NCBI RefSeq assembly: GCF_002575655.3
Contig: NC_053037.3
Span: forward strand, 504,874,544-504,938,543
Direction of reading: 5' to 3'
Length of the DNA: 64,000 bases
Source of the DNA: Aegilops tauschii subsp. strangulata
Lineage: Eukaryota > Streptophyta > Magnoliopsida > Poales > Poaceae
Part shown: positions 13,343 through 24,495 of the stretch, piece after piece
How the letters are laid out: every line of letters begins with the position of its first letter
Numbering within the stretch: the first letter of the stretch is position 1
Notes under the pieces: model-generated
Databases searched by the model: none
What the model saw: only the letters and a program-made list of their open reading frames with translations
What the model was told of the DNA's origin: nothing
Program-made: the position numbers and the translations under genes

Positions 13343-15513
13343 CCTCCCACTCACTTCTTTCGAGAGAAACTCCTTCTCTAGAAAGGATCCATTCTTAGCA
13401 ACGAATGGCTTGCCTTCGGATCTATGATAGAAGGTGTACCCAACAGTCTCCTTTGGGTATCCTATGAAGACACATTTCTCCGATTTGGGTTCGAGCTTAT
13501 CAAGTTGAAGCTTTTTCACATAAGCATCGCAGCCCCAAGCTTTAAGAAACAACAAATTTGGTTTCTTGCCAAACTACAGTTCATAAGGTGTCGTCTCAAC
13601 AGATTTAGATGGTGCCCTATTTAACGTGAATGCAGCCGTCTCTAAAGCATAACCCCAAAACGATAGCGGTAAACCAGTAAGAGACATCATAGATCGCACC
13701 ATATCTAGTAAAGTACGATTATGACGTTCGGACACACCATTACGCTGTGGTGTTCCGGGTGGCGTGAGTTGCGAAACTATTCCGCTTTGTTTCAAATGAA
13801 GACCAAACTCGTAACTCAAATATTCTCCTCCACGATCAGATCGTAGAAACTTTATTTTATTGTTACGATGATTTTCCACTTCACTCTGAAATTCTTTGAA
13901 CTTTTCAAATGTTTCAGACTTCTGCTTCATCAAGTAGATATACCCATATCTGCTCAAATCATTTGTGAAGGTGAGAAAATAACGATACCCGCCGCGAGCC
14001 TCAACATTCATCGGACCACATACATCAGTATGTATGATTTCCAATAAATCTGTTGCTCGCTCCATTGTTCCGGAGAACGGTGTTTTAGTCATCTTGCCCA
14101 TGAGGCATGGTTCGCAAGTACCAAGTGATTCCAAAAGTCCATCAGAATGGAGTTTCTTCATGCGCTTTACACCAATATGACCTAAACGGCAGTGCCACAA
14201 ATAAGTTGCACTATCATTATCAACTTTGCATCTTTTGGCTTCAGTATTATGAATATGTGTGTCACCACTATCGAGATTCAAAATAAATAGACCACTCTTC
14301 AAGGGTGCATGACCATAAAAGATATTACTCATATAAATAGAACAACCATTATTCTTTGATTTAAATGAATAACCATCTCGCATCGAACAAGATCCAGATA
14401 TAATGTTCATGGTCAACGTTGGCACCAAATAACAATTATTCAGGTCTAAAACTAATCCCGAAGGTAGATGTAGAGGTAGCGAGCCGACCGCGGTCACATC
14501 GACTTTGGACCCATTTCCACGCGCATCGTCACCTCGTCCTTAGCCAATCTTCTCTTAATCCGTAGTCCCTGTTTCGAGGTGCAAATATTAGCAATAGAAC
14601 CAGTATCAAATACCCAGGCACTACTGCGAGCATTAGTAAGGTACACATCAATAACATGTATATCACATATACCTTTGTTCACCTTGCCATCCTTCTTATC
14701 CGCCAAATACTTGGGGCAGTTCCGCTTCCAGTGACTAGTCCCTTTGTAGTAGAAGCACTCAGTCTCAGGCTTAGGTCCAGACTTGGGCTTCTTCACTTGA
14801 GCAGCAACTTGCTTGCCGTTCTTCTTGAAGTTCCCCTTCTTCCCTTTACCCTTTTTCTTGAAACTGGTGGTCTTATTGACCATCAACACTTGATGCTCCT
14901 TATTGATTTCTACCTCCGCAGCCTTTAGCATTGCGAAGAGCTCGTGAATTGTCTTATCCATCCTTTGCATGTTATAGTTCATCATGAAGCTCTTGTAGCT
15001 TGGTGGAAGTGATTGAAGAATTCTGTCAATGACACTATCATCAGGAAGATTAACTCCCAGTTGAATCAAGTGATTGTTATACCCAGACATTTTGAGTATA
15101 TGTTCACTGACAGAACTATTGTCCTCCATCTTGCAGCTGTAGAACTTATTGGAGACTTTATATCTCTCAATCCGGGCATTTGCTTGAAATATTAACTTCA
15201 ACTTCTAGAACATCTCATATGCTCCATGTCATTCAAAACGTCGTTGAAGTCCCGGTTCTAAGCCGTAAAGCATGGCACACTGAACTATCGAGTAGTCATC
15301 AGCTTTGCTCCGCCAGACGTTCATAACATCTGGCGTTGCTCCTGCAGCGGGTTTGGCACCTAGCGGTGCTTTCAGGACGTAATTCTTCTGTGCAGCAATG
15401 AGGATAATCCTCAAGTTACGGACCTTGTTCGTGTACTTGCTACCATCATCTTTCAACTTAGCTTTCTCTAGGAACGCATTAAAATTCAACGGAACAACAG
15501 CACAGGCCATCAA
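13343..15513 (-). pseudogene. Copia gag-protease-integrase, 5' half, element 1
   Basis: The minus-strand start is near 15513 (MMACAVVPLNFNAFLEKAKL), as in Angela/BARE Gag. The frame is broken at about 15229 and resumes at 15201. The zinc knuckle reads CFYYKGTSHWKRNC, with the second cysteine changed to tyrosine. The protease motif is WVFDTGS. After another shift near 14495, the integrase core is visible (HTDVCGPM, DRGGEYLS, GTPQRNGVSERHNRT). A stop replaces tryptophan after TTPYEL at 13574, then 13555-13343 continues (WGCDAYVKKL) to the edge of the nested Gypsy element. At least four disabling changes show a dead copy. Confidence 0.9.
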
Positions 15514-16745
15514 TCTACAATAACATAGACATGCAAAATACTATCAGGTACTAAGTTCACGATAAATTAAAGTTCAATTAATCAAATTACTTAAGAACTC
15601 CCACTCAGATTGACATCCCTCTAATCATCTAAGTGATCACGTGATCCAAATCAACTAAACCATGTCTGATCATCACGTGAGATGGAGTAGTTTTCAATGG
15701 TGAACATCACTATGTTGATCATATCTACTATATGATTCACGCTCGACCTTTCGGTCTTAGTGTTCCGAGGCCATATCTGCATATGTTAGGCTCGTCAAGT
15801 TTAACCCGAGTATTCTGCGTGTGCAAAACTGGCTTGCACCCGTTGTATGTGAACGTAGAGCTTATCACACCCGATCATCACGTGGTGTCTCGGCACGACG
15901 AACTTTCGCAACGGTGCATACTCAGGGAGAACACTTGTACCTTGAAATTTAGTGAGAGATCATCTTATAATGCTACCGTCGAACTAAGCAAAATAAGATG
16001 CATAAAGGATAAACATCACATGCAATCAATATAAGTGATATGATATGGCCATCATCATCTTGTGCCTTTGATCTCCATCTCCAAAGCACCGTCATGATCA
16101 CCATCGTCACCGGCGCGACACCTTGATCTCCATCGTAGCATCGTTCTCGTCTCGCGAACTATTGCTTCTACGACTATCGCTACCGCTTAGTGATAAAGTA
16201 AAGCAATTACATGGCGATTGCATTTCATACAATAAAGCGACAACCATATGGCTCCTGCTAGTTGCTGATAACTCTCTTAAAAAACAAGATCATCTCATGC
16301 AATAAAATTTAGCATCATGTCTTGACCATATCACATCACAACACGCCCTGCAAAAACAAGTTAGACGTCCTCTACTTTGTTGTTGCAAGTTTTACGTGGC
16401 TGCTACGGGCTGAGCAAGAACCGTTCTTACCTACGCATCAAAACCACAACGATTTTTCGTCAACTTTGTGATGTTTTAACCTTCAACAAGGACCGGGCGT
16501 AGCCACACTCGATTCAACTAAAGTTGGAGAAACTGACACCCACCAGCCACCTGTGTGCGAAGCACGTCGGTAGAACTAGTCTCGCGTAAGCGTACGCGTA
16601 CTGTCGGTCCGGGCCGCTTCATCCAACAATACCGCCGAATCAAAGTATGACATGCTGGTAAGCAGTATGACTATTATCGCCCACAACTCACTTGTGTTCT
16701 ACTCGTGCATATAACATCTACGCATAAACCTGGCTCGGATGCCAC
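15514..16745 (-). other. 5' untranslated leader and primer site, Angela-like element 1
   Basis: This is non-coding leader between the 5' LTR and Gag. Next to the LTR the minus strand reads TGGCATCCGAGCCAGG, a degenerate form of the initiator-Met primer site TGGTATCAGAGCCAGG. Confidence 0.75.
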
Positions 16746-18483
16746 TGTTGGGGAACGTAGTAATTTCAAAAATTATCCTATGCACATGCAAGATCGTGGT
16801 GATGCATAGCAACGAGAGGGGACAGAGTTGTCTACGTACCCTCCTAGACCGTAAGCGGAAGCGTTATGACAACACGGTTGATGTAGTTGTACGTCTTCAC
16901 GATCGACCGATCCTAGCACCGAAAGTACGGCACCTCCGCGATCTGCACACGTTCGGCTCGGTGACGTCCCACGAACTCACGAACCAGTAGAGTGTCGAGG
17001 GAGAGCTTCGTCAGCACGACGGCTTGATGACAGTGATGATGAAGCTACCGGCGCAGGGCTTCGCCTAAGCACTGCAACGATATGACCGAGGTGGATTATG
17101 GTGGAGGGGGGCACCGCACACGGCTAAGAACAATGTATGTTGTGTGTTCTAGGGTGCCCCCTGCCCCCGTATATAAAGGAGCAAGGGGGGGCGGCCGGCC
17201 CTCGGGGCGCGCCTAGGAGGGGGAGGAGTCCTCCTCCTAGTAGGAGTAGGACTCCCCCTTTCCTAGTCCAACTAGGAGGAGGAAGGGGGAAGGAAGGAGA
17301 GGGGGAGAGGGAGGGAAAGAGGGGGCGCCGCCCCCCACTCCTTGTCCAATTCAGACTCCTCAAGGGAGGGCGACCAGCCCATGGCTTCCTCCTCTCTCTC
17401 ACACAAGGCCCATGTTGGCCCACTAGTTCCCCCGGGGGTTCCAATAACCCCCCGGCACTCCGATAATTATCCGGTGACTCCCGGAACACTTCCGGTGTCC
17501 GAATATAGTCGTCCAATATATCAATCTTTATGACTCGACCATTTCGAGACTTCTCGTCATGTCCGTGATCACATCCGGGACTCCGAACTATCTTCGGTAC
17601 ATCAAAACACATAAACTCATAATACCGATCGTCACCGAAGGTTAAGCGTGCGGACCCTACGGGTTCGAGAACTATGTAGACATGACCGAGACACATCTCC
17701 TGTCAATAACCAATAGCGGAACCTGGATGCTCATATTGGTTCCTACATATTCTATGAAGATCTTTATCGGTCAAATCGCATAACAACATACGTTGTTCCC
17801 TTTGTCATCGGTATGTTACTTGCCCGAGACTCGATCGTCAGTATCTCAATACCTAGTTCAATCTCGTTACCGGCAAGTCTCTTTACTCGTTCCGTAATGC
17901 ATCATCCCGCAACTAACTCATTAGTCATATTGCTTGCAAGGATTATAGTGATGTGCATTACCGAGAGGGCCCAGAGATACCTCTCCGACAATCGGAGGGA
18001 CAAATCCTAATCTCGATCTATGCCAACTCAACAAGTACCATCGGGGACACCTGTAGAGCACCTTTATAATCACCCAGTTACGTTGTGACGTTTGGTAGCA
18101 CAAAAAGTGTTCCTCCGTTATTCGGGAGTTGCATAATCTCATAGTCATAGGAACATTTATAAGTCATGAAGAAAGCAATAGCAATATACTAAACGATCAA
18201 GTGCTAAGCTAACGGAATGGGTCAAGTCAATCACATCATTCTCTAATGATGTGATCCCGTTAATCAAATGACAACTCATGTCTATGGCTAGGAAACTTAA
18301 CCATCTTTGATTCAACGAGCTAGTCAAGTAGAGGCATACTAGTGACACTCTGTTTGTCTATGTATTCACACATGTACTAAGTTTCCGGTTAATACAATTC
18401 TAGCATGAATAATAAACATTTATCATGATATAAGGAAATATAAACAACAACTTTATTATTGCCTCTAGGGCATAGTTCATTCA
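16746..18483 (-). repeat. 5' LTR of Angela-like element 1
   Basis: It is collinear with 2530-4267 with scattered substitutions. The minus-strand TATA-like TTTATATACGGGGG near 17165-17180 is the likely promoter. The target duplication ctcct follows at 18484-18488. Confidence 0.9.
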
Positions 18484-18835
18484 CTCCTCAATGTTCTTGG
18501 AGATCTATTTGATGTAATGACTTTTCACGGTGTGTTTATTGGGATACGATGAATTGTGAGTTTGTGATCAGATCTATCCACTAAACTCTTTTATGCATGA
18601 TTGTTATAGCCTCGTATTTCTTCTTTCCGAATTATTGGTTTGGTTTGGCCAATTAGATTGATTTATGTTGCCATGGGAAGAGGTGCTTTGTGATGGGTTC
18701 GATCTTGCGTTGCTCAATCTCAGTGACAAAGAGACATGACACGCACGTATCGTTTCTATTAAGGGTAACAAAATGGGGTTTATTCATATGTGAGATTATC
18801 TTGTCTACATCATGTCATCTTGCTTAAAGCATTAA
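18484..18835 (+). repeat. LTR fragment, forward copy 2, right part
   Basis: It continues the sequence cut at 2529. Landmarks such as ttcttggagatctatttgat, and catgtcatcttgcttaa near the end, match 1052-1430 of copy 1. It stops at the edge of the Harbinger remnant. Confidence 0.7.
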
Positions 18836-20762
18836 AAAACAGTTTGGCATCGAACTACATCAAATTAAACAAAAAGTTCAAATATTACATTCCAACATTG
18901 TTGTCCCCTTTAACCACCCACTGATGATCAATCAGATCTTTCTTCAGCTGCTCGTGAGTTGGTCGATGCCGAATTTGTTGATGCATTTAAATAAAATTTT
19001 CAAATGTGGCCGGATTCTGGTCTGGACGTTCGATATAATCATCCATGTTCTCAAATTCTAGAGTTGCGACAGCACCTCGCCCTCATCCTCGATGATCATG
19101 TTGAGCATGATCGCACAACATGTCATCACTTCCCACAAGGTCTCCTGATCCCATTATTTAGCAGGTCCACGAACAACTGCAAAAAGGGCCTGCAAAACTC
19201 CAAATGCCCTCTCAACATCCTTTTTTAGCTGTTTCTTGTCTAGGGTAAAGTGAGACTTTTTCTGGCCAACTAGGTTAGAGATGGTGCTGACAAAGGTAGC
19301 CCATGAAGGATAGATACTGTCAACCAGATAGTTGCCCATGTTGTACTCATGTCCATTGACAGTATAGTGGCAAGGAGGAGCTTTTCCTTCAGTCAGCCTC
19401 GCAGTCAACGGTGATCAGTCCAACACATTGATGTCATTGTGAGACTCGGCATGCCAAAGAAAACATGCCAAATCCAAAGATCATGTGATGCAACTGCTTC
19501 AAGAATGATGGTGGGCTTCTTAACATGACCATAGTATTGCCCTTGTAAATCCTTCGCACAGTTCTTCAATTTCCAATGCATGCAGTCAAGACATACAAGC
19601 AAACCTACCCACCCTATTGCTTCTGAGATTGCCAAGAACCTCTCGGTGTCTGTCACAGTTGGTTCTCTCAGATACTGGGGTCCAAACACCTTGACTTCGA
19701 CAGTTGCAAACCCGACCATGGTATCTCCGCATGTGCTCTCAGACATCCGTAGATACTCATCCCACAAATCAGCGGTCGTGCAATATGCAAGCATCCAAAC
19801 ACAATGGTACAAACGATTGAAGAAAGTCTTGCGCATCCGAAAATGCCGGCGAAAATGGTCATCGAAGAGTGTATCAGGGGCAAAGTAGTCAGTCATCAGT
19901 GTCAAATGTTCGCGCACCCTGTTGCGGTTGAGCACTCGATGACCCTTGATCAATCCATTGAAATTGGGAACATGCTCCTCCGCATGCTCCGCGTCTTCAA
20001 GGATCGCCTGCATCATCACCGTCCCATCCGTGCAGTTGTCCTTGTCGGATGGCTCAACATAGTGCTCATATATGTACTCCAAATTGGAATCCATTGCTTG
20101 AAAGAAGAAGGAACAACTTTTTTAGCTCCGGCAATTCATTGAACAGTTGTCGGGCATGGTGAGTATAGCAGTAGCGGATGGTACCCGGCGGGGCAGTTGG
20201 AGGATATGGGTTGAATGGCGACGGAGGAGAAGTGGGGTGGAGCCCGGCTGGAACGCTTGAGGTGATGGAGACGTATAGTTCCGGCAAGGGTGTTGCGTGG
20301 CGGCCGGGGTGGTGGAGCGGCGGTGAAGGCAAGAGAGAAAGAAAGAAGAAAAAATGGGGAGGATGGAGGCGCGGGGTCCGGGAAGGTTTTTGGGTGGGCC
20401 AGGGCTGTTGGAGTCCTACGTGTCTAATGACCGGACTCCCACAAAGCCACCCCCCACGTCTGTCTCGGGTTTGCCAGAAAAAGTACGTCTGGAACGCTCG
20501 GTGGACCGATACAAACCCGCATTGGATGGCTTCCGTCCGGGGCGTAGACAAGCCCCGGGCTGCCCTGGCCATGGCCCGGGGCATAGCGAGCAAACTCAGT
20601 GTTAAACATAGCAACAATATCATATTGTATCTACAGTAGCACTGTAGCTCAAAGGTTGGCCCGGGGCGTGAAATATTCCTGGCTACAGCACTGGCTTCCG
20701 TGGTCGAGACCACGCGGTCCAGATGTATGTGGGCGGTTTGAGGGTCCACATTGGAGATGCTC
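18836..20762 (-). mobile_element. PIF/Harbinger-like DNA transposon remnant
   Basis: A broken DDE transposase occupies 18885-20094. The right edge looks like a terminal inverted repeat (cattggagatgctc at 20749-20762), followed by taa, the 3-bp target typical of this superfamily. I find no matching end on the left, where it abuts the LTR fragment, so it is left-truncated. No Myb-like ORF1 is visible. Confidence 0.65.
18885..20094 (-). pseudogene. PIF/Harbinger transposase (DDE_4-like)
   Basis: The minus-strand start is MDSNLEYIYEHYVEP. Family signatures in order are FRMRKTFFNRLYH, the first catalytic Asp block LVCLDCMHWKLKNC, the second in NYLVDSIYPSWATFV, and the Glu block DVERAFGVLQALFAVVRGPA. 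The C-terminus (MHQQIRHRPTHEQLKKDL) ends near 18885. Three lesions are seen: a +1 shift near 19443 after FFGMPS, an in-frame TGA in the INVLD*SPLT segment nearby, and an in-frame TAA at 19154-19156 after RGPAK. About 400 codons is normal for the family, so the whole gene is present but dead. Insertion predates the lesions. Confidence 0.85.
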
Positions 20763-21048
20763 TAAGCGTTATTTGAGCTACTATACAGCATAACCTAATA
20801 AATCAATATTTAAATAACATCTTCAGCATACAGGGGCATTGCAGATTTTCACCACCGGCTACAGCCTCACCGGTCGTCCTAAAAATAGTATCAAACAGGT
20901 TTTTGGCTTCTCAGCTTGTACCAGCTCCATCTTGCTTATCAGCTTCTACCAACTCTAGCCGCTTCTCGTTCAGCCACAGCCCAAACAAACATGACCTAAG
21001 TGTAATGTTGCACTGTCGTGAAACATATCTCTTATTTATCCACAAAAA
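20763..21048. other. No gene seen
   Basis: Short intergenic stretch. The end near 20985 (cccaaacaaacatgacc) resembles edges of hAT-type repeats, but no partner end is visible. Confidence 0.4.
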
Positions 21049-21060
21049 ATCATGATGCCA

Positions 21061-21668
21061 CGTTTTTTTTCGAGAAAACTTCAAATCTATTCATCAACTG
21101 TCATGGCAGTACAAAGAACACTAGAATAATAAAAATTACATCCAGATCAATTGACCACCTAACGACGACTACAAGCACTGGAGCGAGCCGAAGGCGCGCC
21201 GCTGTCATCGCCCCTTCTTCACCAGACCAGCGCACAAGAACATCGACCGCCGTCGATGAAGAGAAGCGTAGATCAGAAGAATCCAACCTGTAGACACACA
21301 AATGTAAACGCACCAAGACTGAATCCATGGGGATCCACAGTAGACCAACACCGACCAAATCCTGCGAGATACGCCGGAGATACACCTCCACACGCCTTCC
21401 GGCAACGCTATACGCAACGCCGAAACGAGGACTAGGCGAGAGGACCTTATTCCAACTACAGGGAGCCGCCACCGTCTCACCTCCCTAAATAGGATAAAAA
21501 CCCTAATCAACCCTAAAAGAAGACCTACAAACATAGCAGGAGCCCTCCCACCGGCGAGGGCCGAGGTCCACCGCGCCTCCATGACCCTAAGGCCACCGAA
21601 GACAAGGTGGATCAGCGACGGCGCCGGCGGGAGGCGAGAAGAGACCCTCGTCTTTGGAGGAGTTTCTC
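21061..21668 (-). mobile_element. Truncated non-LTR retroposon with poly-A tail
   Basis: A poly-T tract starts the plus strand (cgttttttttcgag), so the 3' end reads ctcgaaaaaaaa on the minus strand. The 12-bp duplication atcatgatgcca flanks it at 21049-21060 and 21669-21680. Variable-length duplication plus a poly-A tail is the mark of LINE-mediated insertion. The body is GC-rich with small minus-strand frames that resemble no known protein. It is probably the 3' end of a wheat LINE or a non-autonomous relative. Confidence 0.75.
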
Positions 21669-21680
21669 ATCATGATGCCA

Positions 21681-22180
21681 TGTACTAATTCATGTTTAGC
21701 ACCAACACAACAAAATATATGCCACTGTGATGTCCAGTATGAGCACGAAAGATCCATGGCATAACAACATCAATGAAAGACGACGACGAAGCGCGCGTTT
21801 GCTTCTAGTATAGTATACACAGCGCTTGGTACAAGAAGCCATGGATACACTTCTTGATAGTGGGTCCCGCGGGCAAACGACGAGGGATGGTCAACTCGAT
21901 CAACATGGCTAGGACTCTTATTTTATCAGACTACACTAAGTTCTTCATTTGAATCATTTTGCACCAAACAAACCAAAGCGAAAACAAACTAGGCAGAGGA
22001 TTTTACATCTTACCTTGAGTAACCTAAAATTAAAAAACAACCAAAAACCTAAAAACATTTAATCATTAAATCCATATTATTAATCGACCACAAGCAATAG
22101 ATATTCATAAGTGCACCCATTCATTGAATGGCGGTTCAAATTTGCCAAAATTTGCCAAAATCCATGACTAGTAGTAATCC
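21681..22180. other. Intergenic, downstream of MATH-BTB gene A
   Basis: No gene or repeat recognised. It probably contains the end of the gene A transcript near its right edge. Confidence 0.4.
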
Positions 22181-22282
22181 TTAAGGGTAGCAAGTTTGTC
22201 AACAATATCTTTGAGAACGGATCAGGGGTATCATGTAGTTACATTGTACAGGACATCACATCGCCTTCACCTGACCTGCCGC

Positions 22283-22378
22283 CTGAAAGAGAAATATGTC
22301 TTACTCAAACAACATGACATCAAATGGTGGCAAGAAAGTAAGGCTTCAACTTCGAAACATAGGCTTTCAGGAACTAAC
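22283..22378 (-). other. Predicted 3'-UTR intron of MATH-BTB A
   Basis: The donor CG|GTTAGT lies 15 bases after the distal stop, and the acceptor TTTCAG|GCGGCA is at 22283. At 96 nt it is the shortest of five homologous introns. The downstream exon runs left towards about 22190. Confidence 0.7.
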
Positions 22379-22392
22379 CGGTTTTGTCGATT

Positions 22393-23500
22393 TTAGGAAG
22401 CAAACTTGGCAATGAGCTCCTTTAAAAGATAGGGGCATGTACTAACTATATCGTCGAAGACGTCAGCCGCCGTTATCTCTTTCAAATTAGACGGTGTCTT
22501 GAGGAATTCAAGGCATACCTCCTTCAACCCACCACAGCTGTGCCGCTCAGCTAGAATAAAAATAGTTTTGACCGAGCTCACGGCTGTGTTTGCATAACTT
22601 TTCTTCACATAGTATCTTCAACCTTTGGAGATCGTATCTATCTGCCGCTGCAAGCAAGTGCTGCAGCCACAGCAATTCTTGTGCTTCTCTATCCTCCACG
22701 TTGTCATCCTCCATGTCGGGTAGCGAGTCGGTGTAAATAAAGCTAAGCAAGGCCCTAAACACTCTCGCCTCCATGTCTTCTATCTGTATGACGCTTGCTA
22801 TCGTGCCTTCCATCATGGGGCCAAAGAGCTCTGCCTTGAAGACTGAGGACCGGGCCGCGAGCACGCACCGGTGCGCGACGATCGTCTCGCCGCCGACGCT
22901 GAACGTCACGTCGGTGCCCTCCTTGGACAGGAGGAGGTTCATGATATGCCGTTGTATGCTGGAAGGCGGCACCGTGATGAAGCGATCAAACGTGGTGGCG
23001 ACGGCGAGGTCACATCGGATGGTGAAACAGTTGCCCTTGAGATGACTTGACTTCTCGAGGTCGACTCTGTTCCAAAAATACTTTTGACCCCATGTCGCAT
23101 GGCAGCTGGAGAAATCGTGTGCCTTTTTGGCTCGAACACATGCGGGGCCTTGGTTTTCAACCTCGTCGACGAAGCTAAAGGAGTACTGCACCTTGACAGC
23201 CTCTGTGACATCTTTATCGACAAGGTGCAGATAGAGAGAGATGTATTGGCTGCTTTCCGAGGTGTCGCCGTCAGGGAAGCAGCGGATGGACCAACGGCGG
23301 CCTCCCACCGTGAAAGGGAGAGAGGCGATCGCCTTGCCGGTAGTAGGTGCAGAGGCTTTCGTACGCGAGTAACCGGTGACCACAAGCAGGTGGTAACCGC
23401 TGGCCGTGGAGACGTCGACGGCGTGGCCGCTGGCGACGTCGCCGGTGTAACGGGCGATGTCGCCACTGTAGCGGGCGATAGACACGCCGGCAAACGACAT
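22393..23500 (-). pseudogene. MATH-BTB gene A (frameshifted)
   Basis: The intact relatives are MATH-BTB proteins, which present substrates to CUL3 ubiquitin ligases. Here MSFAGVSIARYSGD starts at 23500. The MATH domain is about residues 30-160 (SGYHLLVVTGYSR to NCFTIRCDLAVA). The BTB domain is about 185-305 (EGTDVTFSVGGETIVAHRCVL; FIYTDSLPDM; LQHLLAAADRYDLQRLK). A 2-base loss near 22593, inside the segment after KLCKH, shifts the frame; translation then ends after QNYFYSS at 22547. The C-terminal part survives in the other frame to 22393 (LKEVCLEFLKTP, ending ELIAKFAS). An N-terminal insertion of ARYSGD/ARYTGD repeats is unique to this copy. A 317-residue MATH-BTB product without the C-terminal helices is possible, so 'pseudogene' is a cautious call. 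Confidence 0.88.
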
Positions 23501-23870
23501 GGCGGACGGGCAGGATATAACTGAAATCTGGACTGGACCCGTGTACTCAGAGTACTAGACGCTCCTGTGCGAGTCGCCGGAGTTGACGAGAAGGTTGATT
23601 CACATCACGCTGTGTATGTGTATCATATAGACGCCAACATACAACGCCGTAACACACCCGGACATGGACTCTTAACTTGAAGCCGAGACGGACATGGAGA
23701 CTAACCAGCCGGCTCTCAACTAAGACACGCGGACAGGTTGGTTATTTGGACATGCGGCGGTAAATCTTGATCCCCCAGTCTACATTAAAAAAAAACTCAA
23801 TCTATCTCCCGTAAAAGAAAAGGAAAAAAAACTCAATCTATCTGCAGCTTTGATTGAATTTGAAAGTAGT
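23501..23870 (-). promoter_or_regulatory. Upstream region of MATH-BTB A
   Basis: On the minus strand GTTGGCGTCTATATGATAC near 23617-23635 gives a TATA-like box about 120 bases before the start codon. The same neighbourhood (TTGGCGTCTATATATAC) occurs upstream of gene C. Confidence 0.45.
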
Positions 23871-24180
23871 ATAAGTCACGTAGATTGGAATTGGATAGGA
23901 ATACTGATTCAGTTGCCAAACTGTTCTAACCGAAAACAATGATACTACTGGCGCATCTTAAAATTCCTCATGCCCATTGCTGCAGTTGATCTCTCTCTAG
24001 GGTAAAATACGGCTTCTTGACAAAAGAAAGTTTCAGATAGGAACTAACAACGGTAGAAACCACTAATCATCGTTCAGAGAAAGTTCAGCGATGATATCTT
24101 CGACGACGGAAGGGCACCATCTTGTAGCTTGACTGTCCAGGTCACCCATCGCCATGACTTTCTGCCACCTGAGTTGCTGC
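23871..24180 (-). other. Conserved 3' exon and flank of MATH-BTB B
   Basis: Sequence after the 3'-UTR intron is shared with 51750-52026, 54940-55227 and 62262-62572. The exon starts GCAGCAACTCAGGTGGC. The shared part extends past the likely transcript end through ttgccaaactgttctaaccg. Confidence 0.65.
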
Positions 24181-24481
24181 CTGAATAGAAAGAAAGCAAA
24201 GTTCACGTCAAAAAATGATTAAGAAAATACACACTTAAGGCGAGATATGACAGGGTGTTGCTTCTCTGAGTTGGAAAATAAAATCTTGGATTGATAGGCT
24301 AGGCACGATGTATCCAAATTATTTCTTGCCAAAGCTCGCATAATGCAACCAATTAAAATGTTCTTCTGGCATAACATCAAGTCACACTGACTGACTGGTG
24401 AGTGGTGACATGAAAACAAAACTACAACCTAGAAACATAGATATCAAAACAGTATATTAAAAAATACAGAAAATAACTAAC
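24181..24481 (-). other. Predicted 3'-UTR intron of MATH-BTB B
   Basis: The donor ATG|GTTAGT follows the stop by 15 bases, and the acceptor is CTATTCAG|GCAGC at 24181; 301 nt. Homologous introns follow all five genes. Confidence 0.75.
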
Positions 24482-24495
24482 CATTCTTATAGATA

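Larger units (their letters stand above)
2530..18483 (-). mobile_element. Angela/BARE-like Copia retrotransposon 1 (nested, defective)
   Basis: Two LTRs of about 1.74 kb (2530-4267 and 16746-18483) run from TGTTGGGGAACG on the left to the minus-strand LTR start at the right. That start reads GAAATATGCCCTAGAGGCAA near the edge of the left LTR and is slightly changed in the right one. The 5-bp target duplication ctcct lies at 2525-2529 and 18484-18488, so the ends are complete. The element is transcribed on the minus strand: primer site near 16729-16743, gag, protease, integrase, RT/RNase H, then polypurine tract beside 4268. A Sabrina-like element at 5665-13342 splits it within pol. The coding region has several stops and frameshifts and lacks the RT core, so it cannot be autonomous. 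Confidence 0.92.

Noticed and set aside
20066..20749. 227-residue minus-strand frame at the right of the Harbinger remnant
   Set aside because: Low-complexity Pro/Ser/Arg composition, lies in the transposon leader, and overlaps the transposase start; no motif recognised.
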